Positions 34,047 to 45,399 of a DNA stretch of 64,000 nt are shown here, one piece after another (the stretch's first letter is position 1; each line of letters opens with the position of its first letter). The translations under genes and the position numbers were made by a program. The notes below the pieces were generated by a model. It had not been told where the DNA came from. It saw only the letters and a program-made list of their open reading frames with translations, and ran no database searches. This DNA comes from Chinchilla lanigera (taxonomy: Eukaryota > Chordata > Mammalia > Rodentia > Chinchillidae), in contig NW_004955404.1 in the NCBI RefSeq assembly GCF_000276665.1, positions 28,819,299-28,883,298 on the forward strand, in the 5' to 3' direction.

Positions 34047-34298
34047 TTAAATAATCATTTTCTCAACAATTAACTTTAATTCTTTTTTTCCCTGTTCTTC
34101 CATTCCACAAGCTAAGCGCACTCGAATCCTAAATATCAGAGTCACCACTATGATAAGGGAGGCTCTTGTGCTGCCTACAAACACAGTGTTTTGAATAATG
34201 TCAAGTCCAAAATAGATGTTTTCGTGCACAAGAAGAAAAAAATCAAAGATGTTAAAGATAAAACCTACAACACAAACACCATAATTCTTAGCCTGTTC
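34047..34298 (-). pseudogene. Unidentified ORF with membrane-segment-like composition
   Basis: An open minus-strand frame of 83 codons runs from just after an in-frame TAA (34299-34301) to TAA at 34047-34049. I do not recognise it. It shows two hydrophobic stretches: CVVGFIFNIFDFFLLV at about residues 9-24, and SLIIVVTLIFRIRVRL at about 47-62. A basic, charged, helix-like end (EEQGKKELKLIVEKM) follows. The second stretch mixes hydrophobic residues with arginines. The layout loosely recalls the last helices of a voltage-sensor-like membrane protein. A TTGTAG acceptor-like sequence lies in frame at the 5' side. There is no good ATG near its start; the first in-frame ATG is deep in the frame. 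It could be a decayed exon, a processed-pseudogene fragment or chance; chance is quite possible. Confidence 0.2.
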
Positions 34299-34749
34299 TT
34301 AGTTGCATCACATACTTCAAAGCCATCGCAGAGGGGCACCGTCTAAAATACTGGGTTCTTTGTATTCCTGAGAGGAAAGTGTGACTTCTTGGTGGTCAGA
34401 GAGCAAGAACCTTTTTCTTATTTCCTATTCTCCCATTTGTAATACATACTGCCAGGATAATAGTCCAGCCCTTAGGGTTTTACTTATTCCAGTTTTCTGA
34501 GGTGATATTCTGATAAGTGGGAGAAATGAGAGCAGAGTAAGCATAACATTCACAAAATGGGTTTATAATAAAAAAGACTGAGGTGCTCAGATTAACTTCT
34601 ATGTACTGATTTCCATTTCTTCACCTTTTTTTTTTCTCCCTTTACCTTTTGTGAATGATGGTCTAGGGGAGGGAAGACAGATGAATACAACACTCTTGCC
34701 TCATGACTGTGTCAGAAAAAAAATAATGTCTAAGCACATTGAGTCCCAT
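34299..34749. other. Intergenic DNA, nothing recognised
   Basis: No recognised family or coding sequence, and no continuation of the ORF at 34047-34298. Confidence 0.4.
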
Positions 34750-34860
34750 CCAACCGTCCATCTATGCATCTATCCATCCATCCATCCATCATCATCTACT
34801 TGTCCAGTAAATATTTATGTGTACCTACTATGTGTCAGATACTGAGTATAATGTCCTAAA
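34750..34860 (+). repeat. (ATCC)n run followed by an L2-like 3' fragment
   Basis: A short imperfect CATC/TCCA tetranucleotide array (about 34755-34795) is followed by AGTAAATATTTATGTGTACC and TACTATGTGTCAGATACTGA. The latter matches the conserved L2 3' segment. Confidence 0.55.
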
Positions 34861-35431
34861 GTAGAGAATGACAGGACATCAGCAAAATTTCTTTTCATCT
34901 GGCCCTGTGTTTCTGTGATTAAACCCCATAATTCTAGCCAGAAAAAATAAGCTTCTGACCCAGGGATTAAAAAAAAAAAAGTCCTATCCTGAATCTCTGT
35001 CTGTCTTCTCTGGTCCATGTTTCTGACAGCCCTGTGCAAAGTTGACAAGCCTCCTGTCGTTGAAACTTTCATGTGTAATTACTGCCCCTACCAAGCCCTC
35101 ATCCCCAGGTGAGGTAAAGGATGGCAGTGAAATTCAGGGGTACACCAGCAGATCTTCTGATGTTTCCCCAGGGGTGAAACTGGGGAAGTAAGCATGTGAC
35201 TCTTCATTCAGTTGATCCTCCTGGGGAAAAAGCTATGCAAAAGCATGAAGCTTTTGAGGACATCCGGCCCAGGGCAAAAATGTGAGTTTGATGGAGCCTG
35301 GAAACCTGGAATCTTTTCTCCTACTGCAATGTCTTCCCCGCCCCCAGCTCTCACAGCATACTGCTCATCACCCTTGGTGTTGCCCAGGAGAAACTAATAA
35401 CGCTGTCTCCCTTAGGCACTATGCATCTATT
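34861..35431. other. Intergenic DNA, nothing recognised
   Basis: Mixed composition. Overlapping plus-strand ORFs near 35212-35479 have no recognisable content. Confidence 0.4.
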
Positions 35432-35765
35432 GAGATAGGCTGTACTTTTTCAGAGCAATTAGGTTCACAGCAAAGTTAAGAAGAAGGTACAGAGAGCTCC
35501 GATATGCTCCCCTCCACACATGCACAGCCTCTCCCGTTATCAGTGTCCTCCACCAGAGTGGCATATTCGTTACAATTCATGAACCTACACTGGCATATTA
35601 AATTACCCAAAGTCCATATTTTACACTGGGGTTCGCTCTTGTTGTTGTACCTTCTATGGGTTTGGACAAATATCCGATGACACGTATCAAATATTATAGT
35701 GTCAAACAAGGATAGTCTTACCAAAAATCTTCTGTGCCTTTCCTGTTCATCCCTCCCTCTCCTTT
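35432..35765 (-). mobile_element. Ancient L1 (L1M-type) 3' UTR fragment
   Basis: The plus strand reads as the reverse complement of the old mammalian L1 3' UTR: TTAGGTTCACAGCAAAGTTA, GAAGGTACAGAGAGCTCC, CACACATGCACAGCCTCTCC, CCACCAGAGTGGCATATTCG, TTACAATTCATGAACCTACA, 'CTTCTATGGGTTTGGACAAA' and 'CTTTCCTGTTCATCCCTCCC'. Collinear throughout. Confidence 0.85.
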
Positions 35766-37539
35766 TCCTCCAGCTGTCCCTGATGTTTTCTCTCCCTCTC
35801 TAAGTTTGAAAATGGTCTGAAGGGCAGGACTGTCTTTAGTCTGGATCTGCTGGAAGTCTAGCATTTTGCTACAGAGGGAAAGGATAACGTGTCAAACAAC
35901 CTGAAACAAGTGGGCAAAGAAGGCAGCCCTGATTTCCCCCCTACCTTTCCCTCTGTTCTCTATTCTCCTGTGGCACAACACAGCTTAATTCTGAGCTAGG
36001 ATGTAGGAGATGGTTTGCTCCCTCTGGGACTCATTCACCAATTTCCAAAGCAGAGTGGGTGAAGCCTGTGGCTCTCCTAAGCCTGCATTTCCACATTTCT
36101 AAATATATACTGACTTAGAAAAGCAGAATGAGTGTTTCTTATGCTACCCCTGGATGGCTCTCCATGCAAAATACTGCCTGAATAATCTTTAGATAAATCA
36201 CCCTAGAGAGCATTTACCTTTTCGGCTACATCTGAAACAAACTGCTTTATGAAACACTACAAATGAACATTTAACAAGATATGCCAAATCCCAATAGATC
36301 ATTCAAAAACTTCCACTTCTACTCGCAAACAATCCTTCATCTAGATTGGAAAGAAGGAAAAGGTAGCATTTGATTCCTTTGATGAAAAGGGCAAACCAAA
36401 AGTTCAGTAACTGCGGGTTTTATATTTCCCTTGCTGTGTTGGGTAATGTTAAGTGTGATGGTCCTTTCCTCTTAAACAAATTTGACTAAAAAAATCTTAT
36501 TAATATAGAAAAATAAAAGAGTCCACGAAAAGAAAAATCTTTTTATGACAACTCACTTGTGGTTTGGAAGTGTGCTTTAAATGGTAAGATCACAGTAAGT
36601 AATTTAGCTGAAGTGTAATAATTGGGTTCTAAGAGTTATGATTGATACATTTCATTGAAAATAGCACCCTGAGGTTTTTCCAAATTAAAGATGAAATCTA
36701 AATAAAACCTTAAATAACCCATGTGGAAATACTTTATTGTAGTTAATAACCAGGCAAAAATATGCTTATTTTATCTGTAGACTCATTCCAACACATTATA
36801 CCTATTGTTACTTCCATTTGAAAGGCATCACACTTGGCTTATGTAAAAATAATAGCATTCCTAACTATTAATAGCAAATAAGAGAGACATTTATGGACAC
36901 TCATACATCATTTATAAATGACCCTTATGAATAAAGTGTTACAATGATTTCCATTAGCATAAGTTCCACAATTATGGCCTGCAAAAGAGACACATTTTTC
37001 TTTCTTGAATGCACATATAAAAATCTGTCATTTACTTTGCTGAAATTTTACCATAATGCTTCAATCTATTTCTATGCTACTAAATGACTATAAACTAAAA
37101 TATATAGATATAGATGCAGCCTATGGAGTATATGGGGAGCTGTGTGGCTCAGAGGAAGTTACATTGTCTGGACCTTGTCATGACCATGGTGCTATGAGCT
37201 CCTTACACTACTATGTAGAAAAGGTTAGTCTTCCTGGACTGGCTTGGACAAAGTGAGAGGAACCTAAGATGCCTGTGGGGAACCTTGGCCTTCTTGTTTT
37301 TCTCTTTCCTTAGCGTCTCTGAATGCAGGATCTTGGCTGCTAGCATCCTTCTCTCTCTGGGATATTCAACTGTGGAGTAAGTTTAAAGGCAGTATTGAGA
37401 GAGACATCCTTTGGCATGGGAATGCAAAAAATGAGAACTTTGAGGTTCTGTTTTGTGACAGCTCCTTATATAGGAGCCATTATTTTACTCATTCTTCATA
37501 ACCACTGTATGTATCAGAAAGGATCAGCTATATCCTGGT
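35766..37539. other. Intergenic DNA, nothing firm
   Basis: AT-rich, no confident family. A weak MIR-like stretch may lie near 36890-36960. Confidence 0.4.
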
Positions 37540-37690
37540 GACGTAACTATGAGGTAGAAATTTTTATAGTCTTTTTTTTTAGATAAAGAAACCAGAGCTC
37601 AAAGAAGTTATATAAATTGGTCAGGACCACATAGAACACGGCAGAAAGGGTTTGAACCTATATCTATGCTTGACCCTATAACTCTGTTTG
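37540..37690 (-). repeat. MIR SINE
   Basis: Reverse-complement MIR: AGATAAAGAAACCAGAGCTC, AAAGAAGTTATATAAATTGG, TCAGGACCACATAGAACACG, CAGAAAGGGTTTGAACCTAT. Confidence 0.7.
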
Positions 37691-38397
37691 AGATTAAAGA
37701 ACAGAGCTTGCTTGAGCTCTTCCCATTATCTGTCTGCAGCCATAGAGCTTCCTGGAGCAGAGGAACATTTTCTGCAGGGCCCTATGTTAATCTTTTCTTA
37801 TGATGCCAGAGGACTGCCTGAGTTGGAAACTTGACCCAAGGCTGTTGCCAGAAGGAAGCATATCCTTGAATTATTAATTTACTGTGAGTGGTTATCTCTT
37901 GTCCTAGTCCTGCATTTCTTTAATAAGATTATTCAAAGTGGGTAGAATGTTCTAGCAGAGTCATTTTCATCTGTTGCTGCCATAGTCCTTTTTCTTGATT
38001 TGCCAAGATTTTTGAGGGAAAGATCATGTTGCCTTGTTCTTTCAGTGACTCTCTAACAAAGGACTTTCCCACTTTTCATATGAATGAAAGCATGTAGGAA
38101 ACAAAAAGAACAGGTCCTAGTAAAACAAACCAACCAATGAAAATGCAAAAAAGAAAGAAAAGGCAAGGAAATAAAGAAAGGAAAAGAAAAAGGAAAAAAG
38201 AAGTTTCTGCCAGGAGTGTATAGAAAATGACCAAGGAGGATTTTAGAAGTAGAAGGCAGCCATTTGCTTCGCCTTCAATATTTGTACAGATAATGCCCAT
38301 TTGTGGTGGTTTAGAGTCAGCCACGCCTGCGTAAATGCTCATTTACCTTTCTAATGACACATTTAGACTCCCTTCTGTACTTTCCCTTAGTAGACAT
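37691..38397. other. Intergenic DNA, nothing recognised
   Basis: An A-rich purine patch lies at 38095-38200. A Phe-Leu-rich minus-strand ORF (38076-38342) is produced by that patch. Confidence 0.4.
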
Positions 38398-38560
38398 GCA
38401 TTTTCAGGCAAGTTATTTTCTTCCATATGCTTAATTTCCTCATTTACAAAATAGAAATAATATCCATACCTATCTCATAGAGTTCTTGTGAGGATTTACT
38501 GAAATGTCAGGTTCAAAGAGAACTTCAAATGAATTATAGTTATTATTGTTATTATTGAGT
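38398..38560 (+). repeat. MIR SINE
   Basis: TTTCAGGCAAGTTATTTTCT, TAATTTCCTCATTTACAAAA, TAATATCCATACCTATCTCA, TAGAGTTCTTGTGAGGATTT: a well-ordered MIR. Confidence 0.82.
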
Positions 38561-39206
38561 ATCAAGTTAAGATTGTACGACTAGTTCACACACTGCTGGC
38601 AGGTCTTCTAAGTCCATTTCTTGTTCTTGTATATTTCAGTCCAAGACAGATGTGTACTTTGGATGTTAACATCAATATCAACTTTTAATATCAGCCTATA
38701 AAATGTTTATAGCTGACTGGGAAAATCAAACTGAGAATATGATATTACTACTTTTACTTTAATGTTTGAGTTGTTGCTTTATAATCAGCTGTGTTTGCCA
38801 TTTTAGTGTTATACGGTTTAGCTTTACGTCTGCATTCAATCAACTCCAGCAAATGTCTATTAATTTTTAAATTTTCAGCTATATTATGAGCAATTTATCA
38901 AAAAAAGAACCTGGTTTTCTTCTTCATCCTATTATCCATTTTCATGAAGCTTATCAGCTTGATCTACCACCTAATTCTATAAGAACTCGTCACCCCAAAA
39001 TTGTACTTTTCCCCTTGAGAACAAGTCAGATAGTGACGTGTCCAGAAGGAGTTATCAGAGACTATGAGTACTGATGCTGTAATTTGCATTAAGAAACCCC
39101 TGTTGATATTTACAAAATGAGTTCTAACTTTACACATAATTTATCCTTTACTGGTTTTTTAGATTTCAAGTAAATTAAGTTTTTAATGAGAGCAGATTTC
39201 TCCATG
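38561..39206. other. Intergenic DNA, nothing recognised
   Basis: AT-rich single-copy DNA. Confidence 0.45.
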
Positions 39207-39316
39207 AAATTTATTAATGAGGGGCTGAGGATTTAGCTCAGCGGCAAAGTGCCTGCCTGGCAAGTGCAAGGTCATGAGTTTGATTCCCGGTACCGGGAAA
39301 AAAAAATTATTAATGA
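39207..39316 (+). repeat. Young ID SINE with exact target-site duplication
   Basis: The element (39221-39306) begins GGGGCTGAGGATTTAGCTCA, contains GCCTGCCTGGCAAGTGCAAG and GTCATGAGTTTGATTCCCGG, and ends in a pure A-run. TTATTAATGA at 39211-39220 is repeated exactly at 39307-39316. Low divergence, an intact A-tail and an exact duplication indicate a recent insertion. Confidence 0.95.
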
Positions 39317-40489
39317 AAAACTATCATGAACAAAGAATCACTGTTTTCCCCATAAAATATAATATACTTGTTTAATGTCTTCAAAAAAATTTAAGGCTAA
39401 TGATTTGCAAAGGCAAAAATACCTCGTTTGTAAAGAAATAGGAATTGGAATAAAAATTTTAAGGTTAACTGTGTTTACATGCATGAGTGATTATTGTATA
39501 AGGATATTAATAATAAATTACAGGGATTTATAAATAAGTTATCTATGATAAACTAAACTAAGACTTATAACTTTCTCTTTTACCTAGCATACATTGAGTT
39601 ATTACTTAACTTTAAACTGCTTAGCAATTAACTACAGATGTTTGCTAAACTTTATGGATCTCCACTGGAGAAATACAAACTCAAATATCTGCTGTAGAAG
39701 ATATTAATTTATAACCTTTATCTTATTACCAATAACTCGCTAGAGATTGTTTAGCTTGTTGTTAAATATTACTGTAGAAATATCTATTTATGACAACCTG
39801 ATGTATCGTAATTACATTTAAATTCTTGAATCTGGTAGTGTGGAACACCTTATTTTTATAGATCAAGATAAATTGCATGTGAATGACACAAGACCTTCAA
39901 ATAGTTTTCAAAAATCATCAGACCTGAAAAAGACCATTTATTCTACATAATTGAAATTGAACCGCTGATGTTAACCTGAGCCTCTCTTCCTCACTTCGTT
40001 CTGATCTTCACATCCCTAAGAGAATGCAAAAGCCTGCCTGCCTCTAGCACATTCTGTTAAATCTAGATTTTATAACAATATCTTAGGAAAGTGAAAATAA
40101 AAAATACTGTAATTATTAAATCCCAGTGATCTGATACTTATGAGGTCTTTTCTGACTTACATTAATCATATTGTGCAATGGGACCAATATTTATTGTTAC
40201 ACTTGGATTCCTTTATGAGACAGAGGGTTGCCAATTTTATAGTAAATTGAGTGTGTCAAAGACTTGGATGAGTGCCAGTGTCAAAACAGGCACAGAAAAT
40301 GTGTTCTTACTGCAGGTGAGAGGAGACTAGACAAACTTGTATTGTTTCTGTCAGGTCTATGGTAATTAATTTCAACCATATTATCTGAATTAAAATATGA
40401 CAATTATTTATTCCCTGGACTATTTTCTTGGAAGCTTTCCAGATTTCCTACTCTATTTTGGAAAAAAGCTTAACTGAAATAGGCACAAA
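39317..40489. other. AT-rich intergenic DNA
   Basis: No recognised repeat or gene. Confidence 0.45.
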
Positions 40490-41110
40490 TCATTAAGAAC
40501 TGATGCATAGATAGTGTACGTATTCATACAAAAATGACACCTTTAAAACATGACTTTTAAACATTCGTGGAGAGGAAAATGTATATGAGAATGGACCATA
40601 ACTCTCCCTGGCACAGCTGGAAAGCTGGATGATGAAAAGTAAAAAGAGAGAACTATTAGCCGGCCTTTTGGGCCTGCCGTATGGATCTCCATTCCTCACA
40701 CAAACCCATGTTGGCTCATTTGCTGATAGCTGTGATTGACTGTTGGGTCGTATTATCCCCTGCTGTTCCCCCTCCCTCACTTCTGGGGGTATCAACAGCA
40801 GGAATCGTCAGTCAAGGCTCAATTGATTATCCTCAAAATTTGCTCCCGCTATTGACCATAATGGGAAAAAAAAAATTCGTGCCTCTGAATTATTCAGAAT
40901 GAAAATATACACAGAAGAAATCGATAAGGCACATCTGATATTAAAGACAAATTAAAACAGGCAGTAGAAGGGAGCTTGAGGCAGCCATTACATACAAAGA
41001 AGAAGGCATTTTGGAGATAAAGGAAAAATGCTTTTGCTTTAAAAAAAAAGATGTTATAGCTGTCAAAGCTTTTCAAAATTAATAGCTTTATTAATGGAAG
41101 CATTAGGACT
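40490..41110. promoter_or_regulatory. Candidate conserved noncoding element
   Basis: A repeat-free, compositionally balanced 620-bp patch inside the AT-rich desert, with scattered CpGs (for example ATTAGCCGGCC near 40655), CTGATAGCTGTGATTGACTG, TCAATTGATTATCC and ATTAATAGCTTTATTAATGG. The retention of CpG and sharp contrast with its flanks suggest constraint. Overlapping ORFs on both strands are uninformative. Confidence 0.38.
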
Positions 41111-42919
41111 TCCTGGCCGGCTAGTTCCTTATAACTGTTGGAATTGTACTTGAGATTCCAGATCTGTAATTTCTAGTCTCACAGTCTTTTAAACTTATCT
41201 GTAGCATGCTGTGCTGAAAGGATAAAATTATACAAAATGCTCAGGTCAAACCAAGATAGTAACAAATACCTAAGAGCAGGCACAAGGCCTGATAAAATTT
41301 GATAGGAGTTAGAAGTTATCCAACTGAGAAAGAAGTGCCCCTCTCATGCTCACATTGTGAGACACACACTTACTTTGAATTCTGGACAGGCTCCTGGACA
41401 TTTGTGCCAGTAAAGATGGATGATGCATGAAGAATCTCTGAGGTGGAAATGTCTCCCCATTTAATCTGGATTTCTGAAGAGAGAGAGATCTATTCAGAAT
41501 GATTTCAATGGCGGTGAAATGAACAATTTTCAATTACCTGGAAATCTGATTTCCTTCAGTCCCTTGTTTACCTTCATTAACAGATACTTTTAGTGTGAAT
41601 TATCAAAGATAATTGTTTAGCATCTCTGTCTCATCCTATGAGGGTTTAGACTTGGTTATTCATCTATTCTCTTCTACAGGAGACAAATTTAGCAACTAGC
41701 CTGAGGAACGTGAGAAAACACTCACCTCACCCCTTCCCAGACCCTGATTCCGGCATCAGGAACCAGCTTGAAGCACAAGGAGATTTATTTATTAGGGAGG
41801 TGGTTACACTCTCTTTTGACTCTTGGTGGAAATGTCACCCAATTAGGAGTCTTCCTCTGGATTGCAATGATTCTGTTCCTATCTTACTTCTGAGGTGAGG
41901 CCTTGGTGGGTGGGGAGGCATACTCTCTCTGAACTGGAAAGGGATCTGCCCGTCATAGGGCAGCTCCTGGTCTGCTAAAGTTGGAACTCTTCCACTTCTA
42001 TTGTGGGCTACCCTCTTGGTTTTCTACTTATGGGAATAGTCACTACTGTTAACAAAGTATTTATTTTTTAAAGATAAAGGATGCAAAGTGAGTATTTGTG
42101 AGTTATATCTTGTTCGGTTCCAGTAGGGGAATGTACAGCATTACTGGACTTTCGCTTTATAGCAGGTAAGAGGAAAGCGGTTCAACATTACATGTGGGGA
42201 GATTTTTATAACCTTCTGTGACATCAGTGAGACTGTAGAGCAGGGCTTTCTTGCTTCAGGGACTTTCCTTGGCATGGCCTGTCTCTCAGTTCAAATTACT
42301 GCCATTAAAAAAGATCAGATAAGAGAAGAGAAACATTAACTAGCTCACTCTCCTACACTGAGATTCCCATCTGTCTTTTTTCCATGCATGCAAATCACTT
42401 TCTAGCATCTCAAATGCTGTCGCGGCTTCTCCTTCCTACTTTCTGAAAGTGAAAAACGTTCTACTCTCTTCTTGTTAATTCCAGTACTCCTGATGTTCTG
42501 CCACACTTGCCCACACAGGTGGAGTTGCTTCCCCCTTTGGTGGGGAGTGTGAAGCAATCAGACAGGATTTGTGCATCTATCTCAGAGTCTCTGCACTCTT
42601 CTACCTTCTCTTCCTGGCCATGGCCAATGCTTTCCCTGGGGTGAGGAGTTGTATCCCTTTTTCCTCTTCAAGGACATTGCCTCAGTGATACCTAGTTCCT
42701 GCACCATCAGTTTCTGTCTTTCTACCAGGTGATTCCCAGCAGCACACAGGCAACATGTTATTTCTTCTAGCTTGAAGTAAACAGAAAAACAAATCAAACA
42801 ACCAAGAACCTTTCTTGACCCCATTTCCTCTTGTTGCTGTCCATTTTTTCTTACCTTTTCAAGCAAGCTCTTTGAAAGAGTTACTTATCCCACTGCCTAC
42901 AGTTACTCTCTTGCCCTGT
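41111..42919. other. Intergenic DNA, no confident elements
   Basis: Single-copy DNA of mixed composition. 41330-41560 has enhancer-like texture. Nothing coding recognised. Confidence 0.4.
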
Positions 42920-43065
42920 ACTTTTTGCAACTTTTTACTCTGGAACAATTTTAGATTTATAGAAAAGTTGCAAAAATGGTACAGAGAATTCCCATATGCA
43001 CTTCACTTTACTTCTTCTAATGTTAACATTTAAATAACCATAGTGGAATGATCAAGCCTGAGAAT
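42920..43065 (-). mobile_element. Ancient L1 3' UTR fragment
   Basis: 'CTCTGGAACAATTTTAGATT', TATAGAAAAGTTGCAAAAAT, GGTACAGAGAATTCCCATAT and TAATGTTAACATTTAAATAA match the old L1 3' UTR in reverse complement. Confidence 0.7.
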
Positions 43066-43799
43066 TCCCATTTGCTCTTCAATCTCTGCAATGATGTTCT
43101 TCCTTGCCTCCAGACAAGCTCATAATCATCTCCACATCACTAAGTTCAAAGGTCAGTTCTCAGATCTTATCTTACTTGACCTATCAACAGCATTTCAAGT
43201 GATTGATGATCCCTCCTCCTAAGCCCTTGGGTTCCAGGTCAGCCCTTCGTACTCCTTTTGCTTTATTTTCAACCCATTCCTCTGTTTCATGTTCTCTGCT
43301 GGTTCTCACATTGGAATCTGACTTCCTCAAACACTGGAATCCCCCAGAGCTCAGTCCTTGGAGGATGTCTTCTCTTTTGCCACCATTCTGACTTCCGTGG
43401 TGATCAAGCAACTTTTTTGTCTTTAAATAGCACTTACACACTGATGGCTTATACACTTTTGCAACTTGAAATTGGATAGTTCCTGCGCAAGATAGACTCA
43501 AACGTCCAATTACTTACCGTCAGTCTTCATATGGGTATTTAACAGTCTTCATATGGGTATATTCAGTGTAACATTATTAAAACTGCCCTTTCCTATCTCT
43601 CAAGACTATTTTTCATATTATATTCCTTGTGTCTGTTAATGGCAACTTTGTCCTACTTGTCCAAAACAATTTAGGAAGAGTTTAGAAAGAGCTGTCTCTT
43701 TCACATCTTACATCTAATCTCTTACATAAACTTATTGAGGATACTTTCAAAGTATATCTGGGATTGGTTAATTTTCATTACCTTCTTTGCCAGGGCTCT
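43066..43799. other. Intergenic DNA with possible L2 remnants
   Basis: The pyrimidine-rich text at 43130-43400 has L2-like character but no firm match. It contains the short tandem duplication at 43521-43560. Confidence 0.35.
43521..43560. repeat. Short tandem duplication
   Basis: CAGTCTTCATATGGGTAT occurs at 43521-43538 and again exactly at 43543-43560, a 22-bp period. Confidence 0.95.
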
Positions 43800-44470
43800 G
43801 GCTAAAGTTGCCATGATCTCTTCCTCATATTATAGCTACCTCACTGATGTCCATGCTTCTCTACTTCCTGCTCAGCTACTTTCCACATATAGTGGTCTTG
43901 CTGAAGCATCTAACAGATGATGTTACTGCCATAGAGTGCATGTACCATATTCGGATGGCTCCCCATCTCAGCCAGGGTAAAAACCAAAGTCCAGACAATG
44001 GTGCACAAGGGTCCATATGGCTCGAATGCCCTCACCATGGCTTTTCAAACTCTTCTCTCACTAGTTTTCTCACGATCTGCTCTATTCCAGCCCTGTTTGC
44101 CTTTTTGCTGTTCTTGAACATTCCAGCCCATTTCTCCCCCAAACCTTCTACATTTGCTGGTTCTCTTGCCTGAAATGCCCTTTCTTTAACCATCTTCATG
44201 GCATACTCCCTTAGTACCTCCAGTTCTTCTCTGACATGCGATTTTTCAGTGAGGCTTACTTTGATCAGACTTAAAATTATTCTTTGTCCTCCCCAAGAGT
44301 CCCTGTCCCTATAACCTGATTTTTGAATTGTACTTATAATCACTAACATCTGCATGTTTTACATTTATTTTGTTTCTTTCTGCTAAAATGCAAATTGCAT
44401 TAGATCAGCAACTTTTTCTCTCTCAACTATTACATCCCCAGTGTGTTCCACTTTGTCAACAATACGGTAT
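43800..44470 (-). mobile_element. L2 LINE 3' portion
   Basis: Reverse-complement L2 blocks in order: ACAGATGATGTTACTGCCAT, GGATGGCTCCCCATCTCAGC, CAGGGTAAAAACCAAAGTCC, TCTGCTCTATTCCAGCCC, GTTCTTGAACATTCCAGCCC, TCTTGCCTGAAATGCCC, CTTCTCTGACATGCG and ATTGCATTAGATCAGC. Long collinear match; heavily mutated reading frame. Confidence 0.82.
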
Positions 44471-44567
44471 ATTCTCAAGAAACATTTTTTGCATAAAGGC
44501 AGGAACTTCCCACATGTGTGTGATACTGGCAAGGCAAGTATTACCACTGCCGCTGAATGGAAGGAGA

Positions 44568-44640
44568 ATAGAGCCTCAGAGGTTAAGTAACTTGTCCAGA
44601 GTAAATGGGAAGCCTGATATAAGAAAGCTCTGTCCTCTCA
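44568..44640 (-). repeat. Possible MIR fragment
   Basis: GAGCCTCAGAGGTTAAGTAA and CTTGTCCAGAGTAAATGGGA match the reverse complement of the MIR 5'/core segment. Short. Confidence 0.5.
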
Positions 44641-44679
44641 ACTCCAAGGGCATGGGCATTTCCCTATATGTGACATTTA

Positions 44680-45230
44680 ATTGAAGAGAGGCCTTCTGTC
44701 ACTAAAAAGGTGAACTTTGTTAGGTGAGGGTTGTAAGAACTGACCCAGGGGCAGAGGGGTGTGGTAAAGTCATTGGTGATCAGCTCATTAAATTCTTTGG
44801 ACCCAAAATGCTTTTCACAAGAGAAGAATTCCAAGTGAGCTCTCACTGCAGGATGACAAGGATGAACATTAATCTGCCAGAACAGCTGTTTGCTCTTATA
44901 AAATACATCAGTCTTTATAATAATGGAAAATCCAAGAGGCAGCTTTGCTGATTGAATTGAAAGTCAATGGGAATCAAGGAATTGTCCATGTTGAATTATT
45001 AAGTAACAATTTCTAAATTAAGTCTTTGGATGAGCAGCAAACTGGCCTGAAGATTGCACAAATGTATGTTTTCCTCACTTCCCTATTAGAAGTTATATTA
45101 GATATATGCCAGCACATCAATCAAAGACCCCAGCACAGGTGTGTGAAATGGCCATCCATCAAATGGGATCTTTGGCCACTCCACGGCAGAGTAATTTGGA
45201 ATCTGTTCAATGGATAATGCACAGGAAAGG
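44680..45230. promoter_or_regulatory. Candidate conserved noncoding element
   Basis: Repeat-free single-copy patch with low simple-sequence content and several homeobox-type cores (TTAATCTGCC, GAATTATTAAG). Inference from texture only. Confidence 0.25.
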
Positions 45231-45399
45231 GGAGAGGCTGTGCAGAGCTATTAGTTGAATTCAAAAAAGCACAGAAAATATAAATTGATGCTGGAATGAA
45301 ATCAGAAGATATACTCAGCAGTTTGCTTCTTCTGATTTAGATTGCCAGTTTGAGAAGTGGAAGAAATAATGCAGGCATGTGTGGAGAGAGTCCATTTTT

